Both the position numbers and the translations under genes were made by a program. 64,000 bases of DNA from Chitinophaga sp. SYP-B3965 (GTDB lineage Bacteria; Bacteroidota; Bacteroidia; Chitinophagales; Chitinophagaceae), in NCBI RefSeq assembly GCF_009647655.1, contig NZ_WJFD01000001.1:3400488-3464487 (forward strand), read 5' to 3'. How positions within the stretch are numbered: the first letter of the stretch is position 1; the number at the start of each line of letters is the position of its first letter. Shown piece by piece: positions 37,014-46,442 of this stretch. The notes under the pieces were generated by a model. That model did not search any database. It was not told the origin of the DNA and was given only the letters and a program-made list of their open reading frames with translations.

Positions 37014-37952
37014 CTAGGCTTTGGGGTGCGCCTGCTTGTAAGCTTTCTTGAGACTTTCTATCGTATTATGGGTGTAAACCTGTGTAGACGCGAGGCTTGA
37101 GTGCCCCAGCAGATCTTTTACAGCATTAAGGTCCGCCCCGTTATTCACGAGATGTGTGGCAAATGTGTGCCGCAATACGTGCGGACTTCTTTTAGAAATA
37201 GTGGTTACCTGGCTCAGCGCTGCCTTCACCAGTCTATAAACATACCCCTTACTGACCCTTGTTCCCTTTTCATTCACCAAAAGGTATTCAGGTTCAGGAT
37301 CAGCCAGTTCCTGCCGTTTACGGGCATCGTAGGCCTTAATATGCTGCAACAATTCATTGCTGATAGGTATGATGCGTTCTTTACCGCCTTTTCCCAATAC
37401 TTTGAGCTGACCATTGCTCACATCCACATCCCGCAGTTTGAGGCCCAGCAGTTCTGCCTGCCGGATACCGGTCTGGTACAGCAATTCAATCACCAGCTGC
37501 CCGGTAGCCCCTTTGAAATCATCTCCAAAGATCTCCTCTCCTTCCACAGAATTCTGCTCCAGCTGCTGCATACCCTTCTGCTCCACAAATACGGGTAAAC
37601 GTTTCCGGAGTTTGGGACTGATCACTTTCACCATAGGGCTTTGCCCGATCACTTTCTGGCGAACAGCGTATTTGAAGAATGATCGTAAGGTGGATATTTT
37701 ATGACGGATAGTGCCGGGGGAAACGATGTCGGGGGTATCTGGCCGGCCTTTCAACCCTTCCACTAACCAGGACTGGATGTGCAGGGAACGGAGGTCCTTC
37801 AGGTCTATACCGCCATATTCAAGGGCCAGGTATTCAAAGAATTGAGCAAGGTTCACCGTGTACAGTTCCACTGTTCTCGGTGACTTCCGCTTAACGCCTG
37901 CATAGTAGGCCAGGAATTCTTTTGCCAGTGGTATGAGATGGTCTTCCTTCAT
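37014..37952 (-). CDS. Tyrosine recombinase of the XerC/XerD group
   Basis: A 312-residue recombinase. The N-terminal SAM-like domain (FLAYYAGVKRKSPRTVELY) binds DNA. The catalytic domain carries Arg164 (TGIRQAELLGL), a lysine in GKGGKERIIPI, His258 and Arg261 (PHVLRHTFATHL), His284 (LLGHSSL) and the nucleophile Tyr293 (TQVYTH), so it is complete. Length and setting among housekeeping genes, with no att-like repeats or phage genes nearby, favour the chromosome-dimer resolution enzyme over an integrase. Whether it is XerC or XerD cannot be settled here. It follows the rpsU terminator. Confidence 0.9.
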   Translation of the reverse strand: MKEDHLIPLAKEFLAYYAGVKRKSPRTVELYTVNLAQFFEYLALEYGGIDLKDLRSLHIQSWLVEGLKGRPDTPDIVSPGTIRHKISTLRSFFKYAVRQKVIGQSPMVKVISPKLRKRLPVFVEQKGMQQLEQNSVEGEEIFGDDFKGATGQLVIELLYQTGIRQAELLGLKLRDVDVSNGQLKVLGKGGKERIIPISNELLQHIKAYDARKRQELADPEPEYLLVNEKGTRVSKGYVYRLVKAALSQVTTISKRSPHVLRHTFATHLVNNGADLNAVKDLLGHSSLASTQVYTHNTIESLKKAYKQAHPKA

Positions 37953-37960
37953 GGAAACAC

Positions 37961-38007
37961 AAAAAAATTGATGACTGTAAAGTTATCGAAAACCTTACAA
38001 TCATCAA
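37961..38007 (-). terminator. Terminator of rpsU
   Basis: Arms TTGATGACTGTAAAG (from 37968) and CTTACAATCATCAA (to 38007) form a long stem with one wobble and one bulge. Seven T follow on the minus strand (complement of 37961-37967). Confidence 0.8.
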
Positions 38008-38040
38008 TCTTATGTATTAGAAATTAATTTCTGATCTTAA

Positions 38041-38235
38041 TTACTCGAATTTACCAGAAGCTACCTGCAGTTTGTAAACAGCTTTCAGCACCTGGGTCCG
38101 ACGACGGATAGATGGCTTGGTAAATGACTGACGCTCTCTGAGTTGCAGCAAAATCTTCGCTTTCTCAAATTTCTTCTTATACTTTTTAAGCGCTTTGTCT
38201 ATGTTTTCGCAATCTTTAGAATCGATGATTAACAT
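38041..38235 (-). CDS. rpsU: Small-subunit ribosomal protein S21
   Basis: A 64-residue basic protein, MLIIDSKDCENIDKALKKYK then KKFEKAKILLQLRERQSF and KPSIRRRTQVLKAVYK. Length and the central Lys/Arg-rich helix are those of bS21. In Bacteroidota bS21 sits near the anti-Shine-Dalgarno end of 16S rRNA and is thought to help hide it, which fits the weak ribosome-binding sites throughout this window. It has its own consensus promoter and terminator. Confidence 0.96.
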   Translation of the reverse strand: MLIIDSKDCENIDKALKKYKKKFEKAKILLQLRERQSFTKPSIRRRTQVLKAVYKLQVASGKFE

Positions 38236-38263
38236 ATTTCTCCTTTATAATTTTTACGGACGG

Positions 38264-38294
38264 CAAAGATACATTTTAGTTTTTAATTTCCAAA
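38264..38294 (-). promoter_or_regulatory. Consensus promoter of rpsU
   Basis: On the minus strand TTTG (38291-38294), a 19-base spacer and TATCTTTG (38264-38271) match the Bacteroidota vegetative consensus at every fixed position. The leader would be about 20-25 bases. Confidence 0.85.
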
Positions 38295-38373
38295 ACTAAA
38301 TCAACTCCCATTTCCTAATTCAGGATGGTAATGCGTAATTGACTAATTTTGCAAGTCCAATATTAAGACTTTT

Positions 38374-38964
38374 ATGTTTACAGGCATTATTGAAACCATG
38401 GGCACGATCACTTCGGCCGTAAAGGAAGGAGGAAACCTGGAACTTACCATCAGCTCGGCACTGGCACCTGAATTGAAGGTGGATCAAAGTATCTCTCACA
38501 ACGGCGTTTGCCTTACTGTTACCGCTATTGCAGCGGATCATTATACTACTACCGCAGTAGCGGAAACTTTATTAAAAACGAACCTGGGCACCCTGCAAAC
38601 CGGTCAGACCGTGAACCTGGAAAGGGCCATGATCTTCAACAGCCGGATAGACGGGCATATTGTACAGGGGCATGTGGACAGTACGGGCACCTGCCTCTCT
38701 ATTGAAGAGCAAAACGGCAGCTGGCTGTACCGCATTGGCTTCCCGCCGCAATTTGCCTCCCTGATCGTGGAAAAGGGGTCCATTTGCATGAATGGCATCA
38801 GCCTTACTGTATTTGATATCACGCAGGATGCTTTTTCAGTAGCCATCATTCCTTATACTTACGAGCACACTAATATTCAGCACCTTACGCCAGGCGCTGC
38901 CGTAAACCTGGAATTTGACATCCTGGGTAAATACGTGGCCCGGCAATTACAAACGAACAGATGA
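38374..38964 (+). CDS. ribE: Riboflavin synthase alpha chain
   Basis: A 196-residue enzyme that joins two 6,7-dimethyl-8-ribityllumazine molecules to give riboflavin. The two tandem lumazine-binding domains are visible: MFTGIIETMGTI...HNGVCLTVTAI in the first half and FNSRIDGHIVQGHVDSTGTC...MNGISLTVFDI in the second. Length is normal. A TAATTTTG box (38344-38351) lies 23 bases before the start. No FMN riboswitch is visible in the 80-base leader region. It overlaps the next gene by four bases (ATGA). Confidence 0.97.
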   Translation: MFTGIIETMGTITSAVKEGGNLELTISSALAPELKVDQSISHNGVCLTVTAIAADHYTTTAVAETLLKTNLGTLQTGQTVNLERAMIFNSRIDGHIVQGHVDSTGTCLSIEEQNGSWLYRIGFPPQFASLIVEKGSICMNGISLTVFDITQDAFSVAIIPYTYEHTNIQHLTPGAAVNLEFDILGKYVARQLQTNR

Positions 38965-39950
38965 ACCATCCTCTTTCCCGGGAACTGGGTATGAAATACC
39001 CGCTGATCATGGCACCCATGTTCCTCGTGAGTAACGAACCCATGATGAAAGCGGCTATCCGCGCGGGCATTGCAGGTACCTTCCCTTCTCTCAATTACCG
39101 CAAGGAAGGAGAACTGCCGGCTTTGCTGGAAAGGCTCAATGAAACCAGGGCACAATACCAGCAGGGCACTTATGGCGTGAACCTGATCGTACAAAAAACA
39201 AATCCGCTCTATAAAAAACACCTGGACGCCTGTGTGGCAGCCAAAGTTCCTTTTTACATCACTTCCCTTGGCAATCCCAAAGAAGTAATTGAAGCCGCAC
39301 ATACTTATGGCGGTAAAGTGATCTGTGATGTAACGAATATGGAACACGCACAGAAAGCAGTGCAGAATGGAGCAGATGGATTGATTGCTGTATGCGCAGG
39401 CGCAGGCGGCCATGCCGGCCCCTACCCTATGCATGTGCTCATTCCTGCCCTTAAAAAAGCATTCCCGCATATTCCTGTGATAGCTGCCGGCGGCATTGCC
39501 ACGGGTCAGCAAATGGCCAGTGCCATGGTATTGGGAGCCGATATGGTTTCTATTGGCACCCGCTTTATTGCCAGCATAGAAGCTACCGTGAGTGAAGAAT
39601 ATAAACAGGCCATCCTGGATCATGGTATGGAAGATATCGTACTCACAGAACGACTGTCCGGCACTCCTTGTAACATCATCAATACCCCGGAAGCCAAAAA
39701 GATGGGGTATAAACAAAGTGCCTGGGAGAAATGGCTTTCCCGTAATCCCCGCACAAAAAAATACTATAAGCTGATGATACAGATCAATGGGATGCGGAAA
39801 CTTCAAAAGGCCGTGAAACCGGGTAACTACAGTCATCTCTGGAGCGCAGGGCAAAGCGTGGAAATGGTGGATGATATCATTAGCGTGGAAGAGATCGTAA
39901 CCCGCCTGATGCATGAATATGATCAAAGCCTGCTGGCCTTTTCATCTTAA
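38961..39950 (+). CDS. Nitronate monooxygenase-like flavoprotein
   Basis: A 329-residue FMN-dependent TIM barrel: YPLIMAPMFLVSNEPMMKAA, AGIAGTFPSLNYR, GVNLIVQK, ADGLIAVCAGAGGHAGP (with the conserved GGHxG loop) and IPVIAAGGIATGQQMASAMVLGADMVSIGTRF. The family covers nitronate monooxygenases (2-nitropropane dioxygenase) and the related FabK enoyl-ACP reductase. The former is favoured by the H in GGHAG and length, but the substrate is open. The start overlaps the end of ribE, so the FMN-using enzyme is cotranslated with a riboflavin-synthesis gene. Confidence 0.85.
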   Translation: MNHPLSRELGMKYPLIMAPMFLVSNEPMMKAAIRAGIAGTFPSLNYRKEGELPALLERLNETRAQYQQGTYGVNLIVQKTNPLYKKHLDACVAAKVPFYITSLGNPKEVIEAAHTYGGKVICDVTNMEHAQKAVQNGADGLIAVCAGAGGHAGPYPMHVLIPALKKAFPHIPVIAAGGIATGQQMASAMVLGADMVSIGTRFIASIEATVSEEYKQAILDHGMEDIVLTERLSGTPCNIINTPEAKKMGYKQSAWEKWLSRNPRTKKYYKLMIQINGMRKLQKAVKPGNYSHLWSAGQSVEMVDDIISVEEIVTRLMHEYDQSLLAFSS

Positions 39951-39958
39951 AGGAAACT

Positions 39959-39966
39959 TATCTTTG
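39959..39966 (+). promoter_or_regulatory. -7 promoter box directly before truB
   Basis: TATCTTTG ends 4 bases before the truB ATG. With the usual distance from the -7 box to the start of transcription, the mRNA would begin at or near the A of the ATG. No strong -33 TTTG is seen (TTTC-like sequence at the expected place). Confidence 0.45.
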
Positions 39967-39970
39967 CAAA

Positions 39971-40657
39971 ATGTCCGAAACAATTAATTACCAGGAAGGT
40001 GCCGTACTGTTATTCAACAAACCGCTCACCTGGACCTCCTTTGATGTAGTAAGGAAAGTTAGAAATACCACCAAAGCCAAGATAGGCCATGCCGGCACTT
40101 TAGATCCCCTGGCAACAGGTTTGCTGATCTGCTGCACAGGTAAAATGACCAAAAAGATCAATGAATACCAGGCGCAGGAAAAAGAGTACACCGGTACTTT
40201 CACACTGGGCGCCACTACGCCTACTTTCGATCTTGAATCTGCACCGGAAAATCAGTTGCCTGTTCCTGCGCTGGACCAGGCCGGATTACAGGCTTTTGCG
40301 GACAAGTTCGTTGGCCCTATACAACAACTCCCTCCCATTCATTCCGCCATCAAACAGAATGGTACACCTATTTACCTCCTGGCCCGCAAAGGGGTGGATG
40401 TAAAAGTGGAACCCAGGAATATTACTATCTATGCTTTTGAGATCACGGAAGTGGCTTTGCCTGTAGTACATTTCAGGGTGCAGTGCAGTACGGGTACTTA
40501 TATCCGTTCCCTTGCCAATGATTTTGGTGCAGCCATTGGTTGCGGCGGTTATCTGAGCAGTTTATGCCGTACAAAGATCGGGGCATTTAAACTGGAGGAT
40601 GCAATGGAAGTAGCAGATTTCATTGAGCAGTATAAACAGGCGCATCAGAACGGGTAA
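39971..40657 (+). CDS. truB: tRNA pseudouridine(55) synthase TruB
   Basis: A 228-residue enzyme that makes pseudouridine 55 in the T loop of tRNAs. The catalytic aspartate is Asp45 in KIGHAGTLDPLATGLL. The substrate loop KEYTGTFTLGATTPTFD and the motif GTYIRSLANDFG are present. It lacks the C-terminal PUA domain, as is common for short TruB proteins of this phylum. It follows the nitronate monooxygenase-like gene by 20 bases but may have its own promoter. Its last 13 bases overlap the converging gene. Confidence 0.96.
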   Translation: MSETINYQEGAVLLFNKPLTWTSFDVVRKVRNTTKAKIGHAGTLDPLATGLLICCTGKMTKKINEYQAQEKEYTGTFTLGATTPTFDLESAPENQLPVPALDQAGLQAFADKFVGPIQQLPPIHSAIKQNGTPIYLLARKGVDVKVEPRNITIYAFEITEVALPVVHFRVQCSTGTYIRSLANDFGAAIGCGGYLSSLCRTKIGAFKLEDAMEVADFIEQYKQAHQNG

Positions 40658-43068
40658 CCGATCGCCACATTCCAGATCACATTTTCACGCCGCCAGCGGC
40701 TATCTCCCAACGTCCATTCACCAATGTACCAGCCACTGGCATTTTTGGTGGGGTATGGCTTTTTGAGCGGGATACCAAAATCAAAACGGATCAGGAAATA
40801 ACTAAAATCCACTCTTAAACCGGCGCCGGTGCCAATGGCAATATCCTTATAAAGATTGGCCACCTGGAATTCCGCACCCGGGCGGGAGGTATCTTTCCGC
40901 AACATCCAGATATTACCGAAATCCAGGAAGGTAGCGCCTCTCAGGTTCATGCTGCCGCCAAATAAACGGAACAGGTTGAAACGGTATTCCACATTCCCTT
41001 CCAGTTTCATATCCCCTGTTTGATCCGGGAAGATCTGCGCTACTCTTGAAGTATCTGTGTAAGAACCAGGACCCAGCGTACGCAAACGCCATGCACGGAT
41101 ACTATTAGGGCCACCGGATGTAAACTGGCGAATGTAGGGCAGTACGCTACTTTGCCCGTAAGGGATGCCCAAACCAGCATAAGCGCGCGTGGCAACGGAG
41201 GAACGTTCATAATTCCAGTAGTGCCGGTAATCCAGTTCCAGCCTTACAAACTGGGAAATATTTACTTTGGAAAGTGTTTCCAGGTTTTCTCTTCCGCTGG
41301 TCAATGCATGCAGCGCTCCATTTACGCCTTTCAGCCATAATCCTGATTCTTCAAAATTGGCGCGGAAATAAGAGTTCTGTCGTTGATGGAACACATCGTT
41401 ATTACTGAAAATATAGGAAACAGCTTCTCCTCCCACAAAGGCGGGTTCAAAACTCCGCCTGAGATAAGGACTGGTACTCACCACACTGTCCAGGAAAGTG
41501 GGTGTGAGCACTACTCCCACATATGTGAAGGTTAATGGTTTTACATTCCAGCGTTTGTAAAGGGATTCATTCCATTCATATCCAAAAGAACCGGTTACGT
41601 TCCTGATATTGAACTTATCAATACGCCGGAGGTTATTGAAACCTGCGGAAATACGTGTTTTAGCAGTAGAGCGGTTATTCTGCCGCAAACGGAAAGGCGT
41701 CACAAAACGTGGCAGGATGAGATCTGCGGTGATGCCGTATTCCTGTGCCTGCATATCGAACTGGCTATTATTCTTCACTACTTCCACACCTCCTTTCACA
41801 CTGATATGTAATTCATTGGCAGCGCGGTTCAGGTTGTAATGGCGATAACCAACGGACACGCCGCTACCCACAAAATAATCACTACTGGTAGAGATATCGA
41901 AGTTGGTGCTGATCTCCTGCTTTTTCCTGGGCGTCAGTTGAATGTAGGCATCCAGCTTCTGTACCGTATCCGGACTCTCCTTGTAAGTAAGGGTCACAAA
42001 CTGCCAGAGGTTCAGATCGTACAAACGGTTCACCGTGTTGTTATAGTTCTGGGTAGAATATCTTTCGTTGGAACGTAATTGAATAGCCCGTGAGAGCACC
42101 CGCGGACGAATAATATTCTCATAATATTTGATGGTGAGGAAGCGGTTTTGCGTAGTGTGATAATTGGTATCATTCACATTTCCCTGCAGTTTGAAATCAG
42201 GGAACACATAGATCTTATCCAGGTAAAAGATCTTGGTAAGATCGCTGGCGGAATCCTCCGGCAGTTTTATTTCCACGTCAATATCCAGCAAGGGCTTCTG
42301 ATCTGAACTTAATACCGTGGGCATGCTTTCAAAAGGATTCAGCGGATCTACGAAGAGGGATTTATTCAGGGTATCCACTGTAAAGGAGATCAGCTCCCGG
42401 TTGAATTTATAATACCCTGCATCGCGGATCAGCCGCATGAGCCTTTCCCGTTCACCATCCAGGTTCCCTGCTTTATAGGCATCGTTGGTTTTTAAGAGGG
42501 AGAACTTCAGGTTCTCCTTTACGATCTTGGCGATGGCCGTATCTGGTATGTCGTAATTAATTTTCTTGATAACGAAGTTCTTGCCGGTGTTCACTTCATA
42601 ATCAACACTTGCTTTCTGCCGTTTGATACTTTCTTTGTAACCTACTGTAGCATAGAAATAACCCTGGTTATTGAGATAGGAAACCATGCGGGAAACAGCT
42701 TCTTTTGTTTTCAGGGAATCGTAGATGACAGGCTCCTGGAGATTCCGTTCTGCCAGCATCAGGTTCCAGAACCAGTTGCTTTTCTTCTCGTAATTCTTTT
42801 GATTGTACAGCCACACTTTTAAGCGGGTGCCCAGTAATTTCTGGTTGGGCTGTTGCAGCATCAGGGATTTGGAGGAAAGATCGTTCTTCAGGTCCGTTTT
42901 CTCATTCCCACTCAGCGTACCGGTGATATTCACATCTGTACTGGTGAGCAGGTTCTGATCTTTTTGTAAATACCGGGTGTTGGAGCAAGCACTCAATAAC
43001 CCGCATACCATCAGCAACACAGCCAGGCGAGGCATCTTCACGTATGACGGGTATGTACTTCTCTTCAA
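40645..43068 (-). CDS. BamA/TamA-family outer-membrane protein, lipoprotein N-terminus
   Basis: An 807-residue Omp85-type protein. It begins with a lipoprotein signal (LLSACSNTRYL, Cys near 28), then POTRA-like repeats to about residue 400 (VSRMVSYLNNQGYFYATVGY, NLDGERERLMRLIRDAGYYKFN), and a C-terminal 16-strand-type barrel with the lid motif near FTSGGPNSIRAWRLRTLGPG and a final strand NVAIGYPF ending in phenylalanine. The family folds or moves proteins into the outer membrane. The lipid anchor suggests the Bacteroidota TamL type (TamA-like lipoprotein), but a partner TamB gene is not in this window. Confidence 0.88.
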   Translation of the reverse strand: MKRSTYPSYVKMPRLAVLLMVCGLLSACSNTRYLQKDQNLLTSTDVNITGTLSGNEKTDLKNDLSSKSLMLQQPNQKLLGTRLKVWLYNQKNYEKKSNWFWNLMLAERNLQEPVIYDSLKTKEAVSRMVSYLNNQGYFYATVGYKESIKRQKASVDYEVNTGKNFVIKKINYDIPDTAIAKIVKENLKFSLLKTNDAYKAGNLDGERERLMRLIRDAGYYKFNRELISFTVDTLNKSLFVDPLNPFESMPTVLSSDQKPLLDIDVEIKLPEDSASDLTKIFYLDKIYVFPDFKLQGNVNDTNYHTTQNRFLTIKYYENIIRPRVLSRAIQLRSNERYSTQNYNNTVNRLYDLNLWQFVTLTYKESPDTVQKLDAYIQLTPRKKQEISTNFDISTSSDYFVGSGVSVGYRHYNLNRAANELHISVKGGVEVVKNNSQFDMQAQEYGITADLILPRFVTPFRLRQNNRSTAKTRISAGFNNLRRIDKFNIRNVTGSFGYEWNESLYKRWNVKPLTFTYVGVVLTPTFLDSVVSTSPYLRRSFEPAFVGGEAVSYIFSNNDVFHQRQNSYFRANFEESGLWLKGVNGALHALTSGRENLETLSKVNISQFVRLELDYRHYWNYERSSVATRAYAGLGIPYGQSSVLPYIRQFTSGGPNSIRAWRLRTLGPGSYTDTSRVAQIFPDQTGDMKLEGNVEYRFNLFRLFGGSMNLRGATFLDFGNIWMLRKDTSRPGAEFQVANLYKDIAIGTGAGLRVDFSYFLIRFDFGIPLKKPYPTKNASGWYIGEWTLGDSRWRRENVIWNVAIGYPF

Positions 43069-43140
43069 AATATTGAAAATTAACGGGTATTGATACTTCC
43101 CGAAACTACGGGGCTGCTTGGCTGAATGCCGGAATTCTTG

Positions 43141-43148
43141 TAGGTTTG
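43141..43148 (+). promoter_or_regulatory. -7 promoter box before the SpoU methyltransferase gene
   Basis: TAGGTTTG ends five bases before the ATG at 43154. CTTG at 43117-43120 lies 20 bases upstream and could be the -33 box. Transcription would begin at about the start codon. It also supports the start at 43154 over an in-frame ATG at 43118. Confidence 0.55.
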
Positions 43149-43153
43149 ATCCT

Positions 43154-43882
43154 ATGTTTTCAAAGGCGCAAATTAAATATATTCAATCATTACAGCACAA
43201 AAAATACAGGCAAAAATTTGGCCAGTTTGTGGCAGAGGGAGATAAGATCGTGCAGGAACTGTTGCAGGGCTCTTATGGTGTAAAAGCCGTATATGCTACC
43301 AAAGCATGGCTGGAAGCGCATGGAAACGTTACTGGCATTGAAGTGCTGGAGGTGGATGAAGCCGGACTCAAACAGATCTCTTCTCTTTCCACCCCCAACC
43401 AGGCGGTGGCGCTGGTGGACATTCCAACTTTGCCCCCACCCGTTCTGAAAGGCAATATCACATTGGCCCTGGAAGCCATCCGTGACCCCGGCAATATGGG
43501 TACCATTATTCGTATAGCCGATTGGTTTGGGATCCGCCAGATCATCTGCTCACCGGATTGTGTGGATGCTTACAACGCCAAAACCATCCAGGCCACCATG
43601 GGCAGCATCATGCGCGTACCGGTGATAGAGATGGAGCTCCCGGCATTACTGAAAACACCCGGCCAGATAGCCAGCTATGCTGCCACCCTCTATGGACACA
43701 ATATTGTTGACACCAAAAAGCTCAGTGAAGGTATTATCCTGATCGGCAATGAATCCCGCGGGCTGAGTGAGGAGATCGTGCAGCTGAGCAGCCACCAGAT
43801 CACCATCCCAAGGATAGGGCAGGCAGAATCTTTGAATGCTGCAGTAGCCACAGGTATTATCTGCGGCCGCTTACTTATTTGA
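43154..43882 (+). CDS. SpoU/TrmH-family RNA 2'-O-methyltransferase
   Basis: A 242-residue enzyme from MFSKAQIKYIQSLQHKKYRQ. The N-terminal substrate-binding domain (KYRQKFGQFVAEGDKIVQEL) precedes the SPOUT fold. SpoU motifs: motif 1 ALEAIRDPGNMGTIIRIADWFG with the catalytic arginine, motif 2 ILIGNESRGLSEEIVQ, motif 3 IPRIGQAESLNAAVATGIICG. It transfers methyl from S-adenosylmethionine to a ribose 2'-hydroxyl of rRNA or tRNA. The exact site is unknown. Its end overlaps the converging permease gene by 8 bases. Confidence 0.92.
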   Translation: MFSKAQIKYIQSLQHKKYRQKFGQFVAEGDKIVQELLQGSYGVKAVYATKAWLEAHGNVTGIEVLEVDEAGLKQISSLSTPNQAVALVDIPTLPPPVLKGNITLALEAIRDPGNMGTIIRIADWFGIRQIICSPDCVDAYNAKTIQATMGSIMRVPVIEMELPALLKTPGQIASYAATLYGHNIVDTKKLSEGIILIGNESRGLSEEIVQLSSHQITIPRIGQAESLNAAVATGIICGRLLI

Positions 43883-45095
43883 ACTGGATCGCTTTTACCG
43901 GCATAATGCGCTGGATCAGTAAAGAAGGAATGGTGAGGATGGCTAAGCAAATACCTAAGGTAAGGCCATTGATCATCAGTACTTTCCACCATTGAATGGC
44001 AATTGGCGCCACGGTCATGTAATAAGATTCTTCCGGTAATTTGAAGAAACCTGTATACTGCTGCAGCAAGGCCAGGCCAATACCCAACACATTCCCGATG
44101 AAGATCCCGGCCAGTACGATATACCCTGCCTGGAAAATGAACACGTTCTGTATGGAGGAGTTCCGCATGCCCAGGGCTTTGAGGATACCTACCATGTTAG
44201 TCCGTTCCAGGATCAGGATGAGGATAGCCGTGACCATGTTAATAACAGCCACAATGGTCATTATCACCAGGATAATGGCTTCGTTCTTATTCTGTAACCC
44301 CAGCCAGTCGAAGATATTAGGATACACTTCTTCCATGCTGCGAATATTTAATTCGTCGGACATCATTTCACCGATAGCGCTGCGGGCACTGTCTATTTCC
44401 CGGTAATCTTTCAGATACACTTCGTATCCTCCTATTTCTTTTGCCTCCCAGTCGTTCAGCCTGCGGATCAGGTCAATATCCCCGATGAGGTAAGCTTTAT
44501 CGTATTCTTCTATGCCGGTTTTGTAAATGCCGCAGATGGTGAGTTTCCTGGCGCGGGGGGGCAAACCGTCTCCCCTTACAAAGTACACCACTACCGCATC
44601 GTTGAGTTTTAACTGTAACAGGGCCGCAGTGTTGGCAGATACAATGATCTCAGGCGCATACCCGCTGTCCGGGAAATTGATATTGCGGCCTTCTGTGATG
44701 AAAGGCAGCTTATTATCCCGGTCTATGCCTTTAAAGATCATGCCTTCTGTTTCCCTGTCTTTTTTAATGATCACGGATTTGGTGGCAAAATCATTGATGG
44801 CGGTAACATCCGGAAGCGCGCGGATATTGGCTTCCAGCACAGGATCTGCAGTAAAAGGAATTTGTTCTGTTAAAGGACCAGCATTGGCCTGATATTGGGT
44901 GATATGCATATGCCCCCAGAAACTGAAGATCTTTTCAGAGATCTTCTCCTGGAAGCCATTGATCATTGCCGTAGCCAGGATCATAACGGCCACACTGAAC
45001 GCCGTAGCGATCATGGCTATGTTGATGATGAATTTTGAAAAGGAAGAAAACCGGTTAAAGGCGATCCTCCGGGCAATGAACATGGATATGCGCAT
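43875..45095 (-). CDS. LolC/LolE-type ABC transporter permease
   Basis: A 406-residue inner-membrane protein with four transmembrane segments: one at 20-45 (FIINIAMIATAFSVAVMIL), a large periplasmic domain (about 50-265) and three helices in the second half (AIILVIMTIVAVINMVTAILILIL, VFIFQAGYIVLAGIFIGNVLG, LMINGLTLGICLAILTIP). This is the MacB/FtsX fold of lipoprotein-releasing permeases that hand lipoproteins to LolA. The many lipoproteins in this window fit such a need. The ATPase partner is not in the window. Confidence 0.85.
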   Translation of the reverse strand: MRISMFIARRIAFNRFSSFSKFIINIAMIATAFSVAVMILATAMINGFQEKISEKIFSFWGHMHITQYQANAGPLTEQIPFTADPVLEANIRALPDVTAINDFATKSVIIKKDRETEGMIFKGIDRDNKLPFITEGRNINFPDSGYAPEIIVSANTAALLQLKLNDAVVVYFVRGDGLPPRARKLTICGIYKTGIEEYDKAYLIGDIDLIRRLNDWEAKEIGGYEVYLKDYREIDSARSAIGEMMSDELNIRSMEEVYPNIFDWLGLQNKNEAIILVIMTIVAVINMVTAILILILERTNMVGILKALGMRNSSIQNVFIFQAGYIVLAGIFIGNVLGIGLALLQQYTGFFKLPEESYYMTVAPIAIQWWKVLMINGLTLGICLAILTIPSLLIQRIMPVKAIQFK

Positions 45096-45130
45096 GGCGC
45101 TAATTTAATGGAATATTGTAAATTACAGTT

Positions 45131-46417
45131 ATGAAGAAAGCAGCATCCACATGCTTCACCCTTATTGCGATCCTGACAGGTCTCCACCTGAGCGCGCAGG
45201 AAAACAAGATCACACCGGATCATGTTTACCATCAGAACATCAGAACGGTAAAGCTAACCCGTAGCGGCGACCCGGTTAGTTTACCCCTGATCACACTCAA
45301 CAGTAGTGAAACACTTGACCTGAACTTTGATGATCTTCAGTACGAAGTTAAAAGTTATTACTATACTTTGATATTATGTAATGCGGACTGGACGCCAGTA
45401 CGAATGAATTCCATCGAATACCTGCGTGGATTTTCAGAGAACCAGATCCGGGATTACCGTTTTTCCAGTGTGGCATTACAGAAGTATGTGCATTACCAGG
45501 TAACGATCCCTAACAATAATTGCAAGCCTGTTAAGTCCGGCAATTATTTGCTGAAAGTGTACCTGGACAGTGATACGAACAAACTGGCCTTTACCCGCCG
45601 GATGATGGTGCTGGACAATAAAGCCAATGTAGGCGGCTACATTTCCCAACCCATCAATCCTAAAGTATTCAGAACGGCGCAGAAGGTAAATGTGTCCATC
45701 AATACAAAAGGGCTGAACCTTCCCAATCCTTTTGATCAGTTAAAAGTGGTGATACAGCAGAACTTCCGCTGGGATAATGCCATTACCGGCATCAAGCCAC
45801 AATTCATTAAAGGGGATGTGCTGGAGTATAATGCAGAACAGAATATTATTTTCCCCGGCATGAAGGAATGGCGCTGGATAGATCTGCGCAGCTTCCGCCT
45901 GCAAACGGAAAGAGTAGAGAAAACGGATTATCAGCGTACAGGCACAACCGTATTTGCCATGCCTGATTTCCCCCGCGACAACCAGGTGTACCAGTATATC
46001 AAAGATATCAACGGACGTTATTTCCCCGCCACCATTGATGATTACAATCCCAACTTTGAAGGAGATTATGCGCGGGTGAACTTTGTATTCCCTGCCAAGG
46101 AACCTTATGCAGGATATGATATGTACATCTTCGGCGAGCTAACGGATTATGAATGTAACACCGCCAATAAGCTCACCTACAATGGTGCCCGCCAGGCTTA
46201 CGAAGGAGCACTCTTCCTTAAGCAGGGTTTCTACAACTACGTGTACGGGCTTATAGACAGGACCAATAATAATCAGTTCAGTACGGAATATACCGAAGGC
46301 GATTCCTGGGAAACAGAGAATGTTTACACCGTGCTCGTTTATTACAGGGGACTAGGCGGCCGGTACGATGAACTGATCGGGCAGCTTAACCTGAATTCTT
46401 TGCAGAACAGGAGATGA
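45131..46417 (+). CDS. DUF5103 protein, type IX secretion plug-like
   Basis: A 428-residue exported protein (signal to LSAQ). Landmarks are IRTVKLTRSGDPVSLPLI, YYYTLILCNADWTP, YLRGFSENQIRDYRFS and YPAKEPYAGYDMYIFGELTDY-like segments with an all-beta composition. This matches DUF5103, which I recall as the family of the plug protein that closes the SprA channel of the type IX secretion system in Flavobacterium. That link is from memory. No other T9SS gene lies nearby. It is divergent from the LolC/E-type permease gene with a 35-base gap. Confidence 0.8.
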   Translation: MKKAASTCFTLIAILTGLHLSAQENKITPDHVYHQNIRTVKLTRSGDPVSLPLITLNSSETLDLNFDDLQYEVKSYYYTLILCNADWTPVRMNSIEYLRGFSENQIRDYRFSSVALQKYVHYQVTIPNNNCKPVKSGNYLLKVYLDSDTNKLAFTRRMMVLDNKANVGGYISQPINPKVFRTAQKVNVSINTKGLNLPNPFDQLKVVIQQNFRWDNAITGIKPQFIKGDVLEYNAEQNIIFPGMKEWRWIDLRSFRLQTERVEKTDYQRTGTTVFAMPDFPRDNQVYQYIKDINGRYFPATIDDYNPNFEGDYARVNFVFPAKEPYAGYDMYIFGELTDYECNTANKLTYNGARQAYEGALFLKQGFYNYVYGLIDRTNNNQFSTEYTEGDSWETENVYTVLVYYRGLGGRYDELIGQLNLNSLQNRR

Positions 46418-46442
46418 TGCTTCTCTGCATACCTCCATCCCG

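Noticed and set aside
37014..37952. Tyrosine recombinase as the integrase of a genomic island
   Set aside because: No attachment-site repeats, phage genes or composition change are seen near it despite the tRNA cluster 1 kb away. Its neighbours are housekeeping genes.
38295..38373. FMN riboswitch before ribE
   Set aside because: The space is only about 80 bases and the conserved FMN aptamer sequence is not visible.
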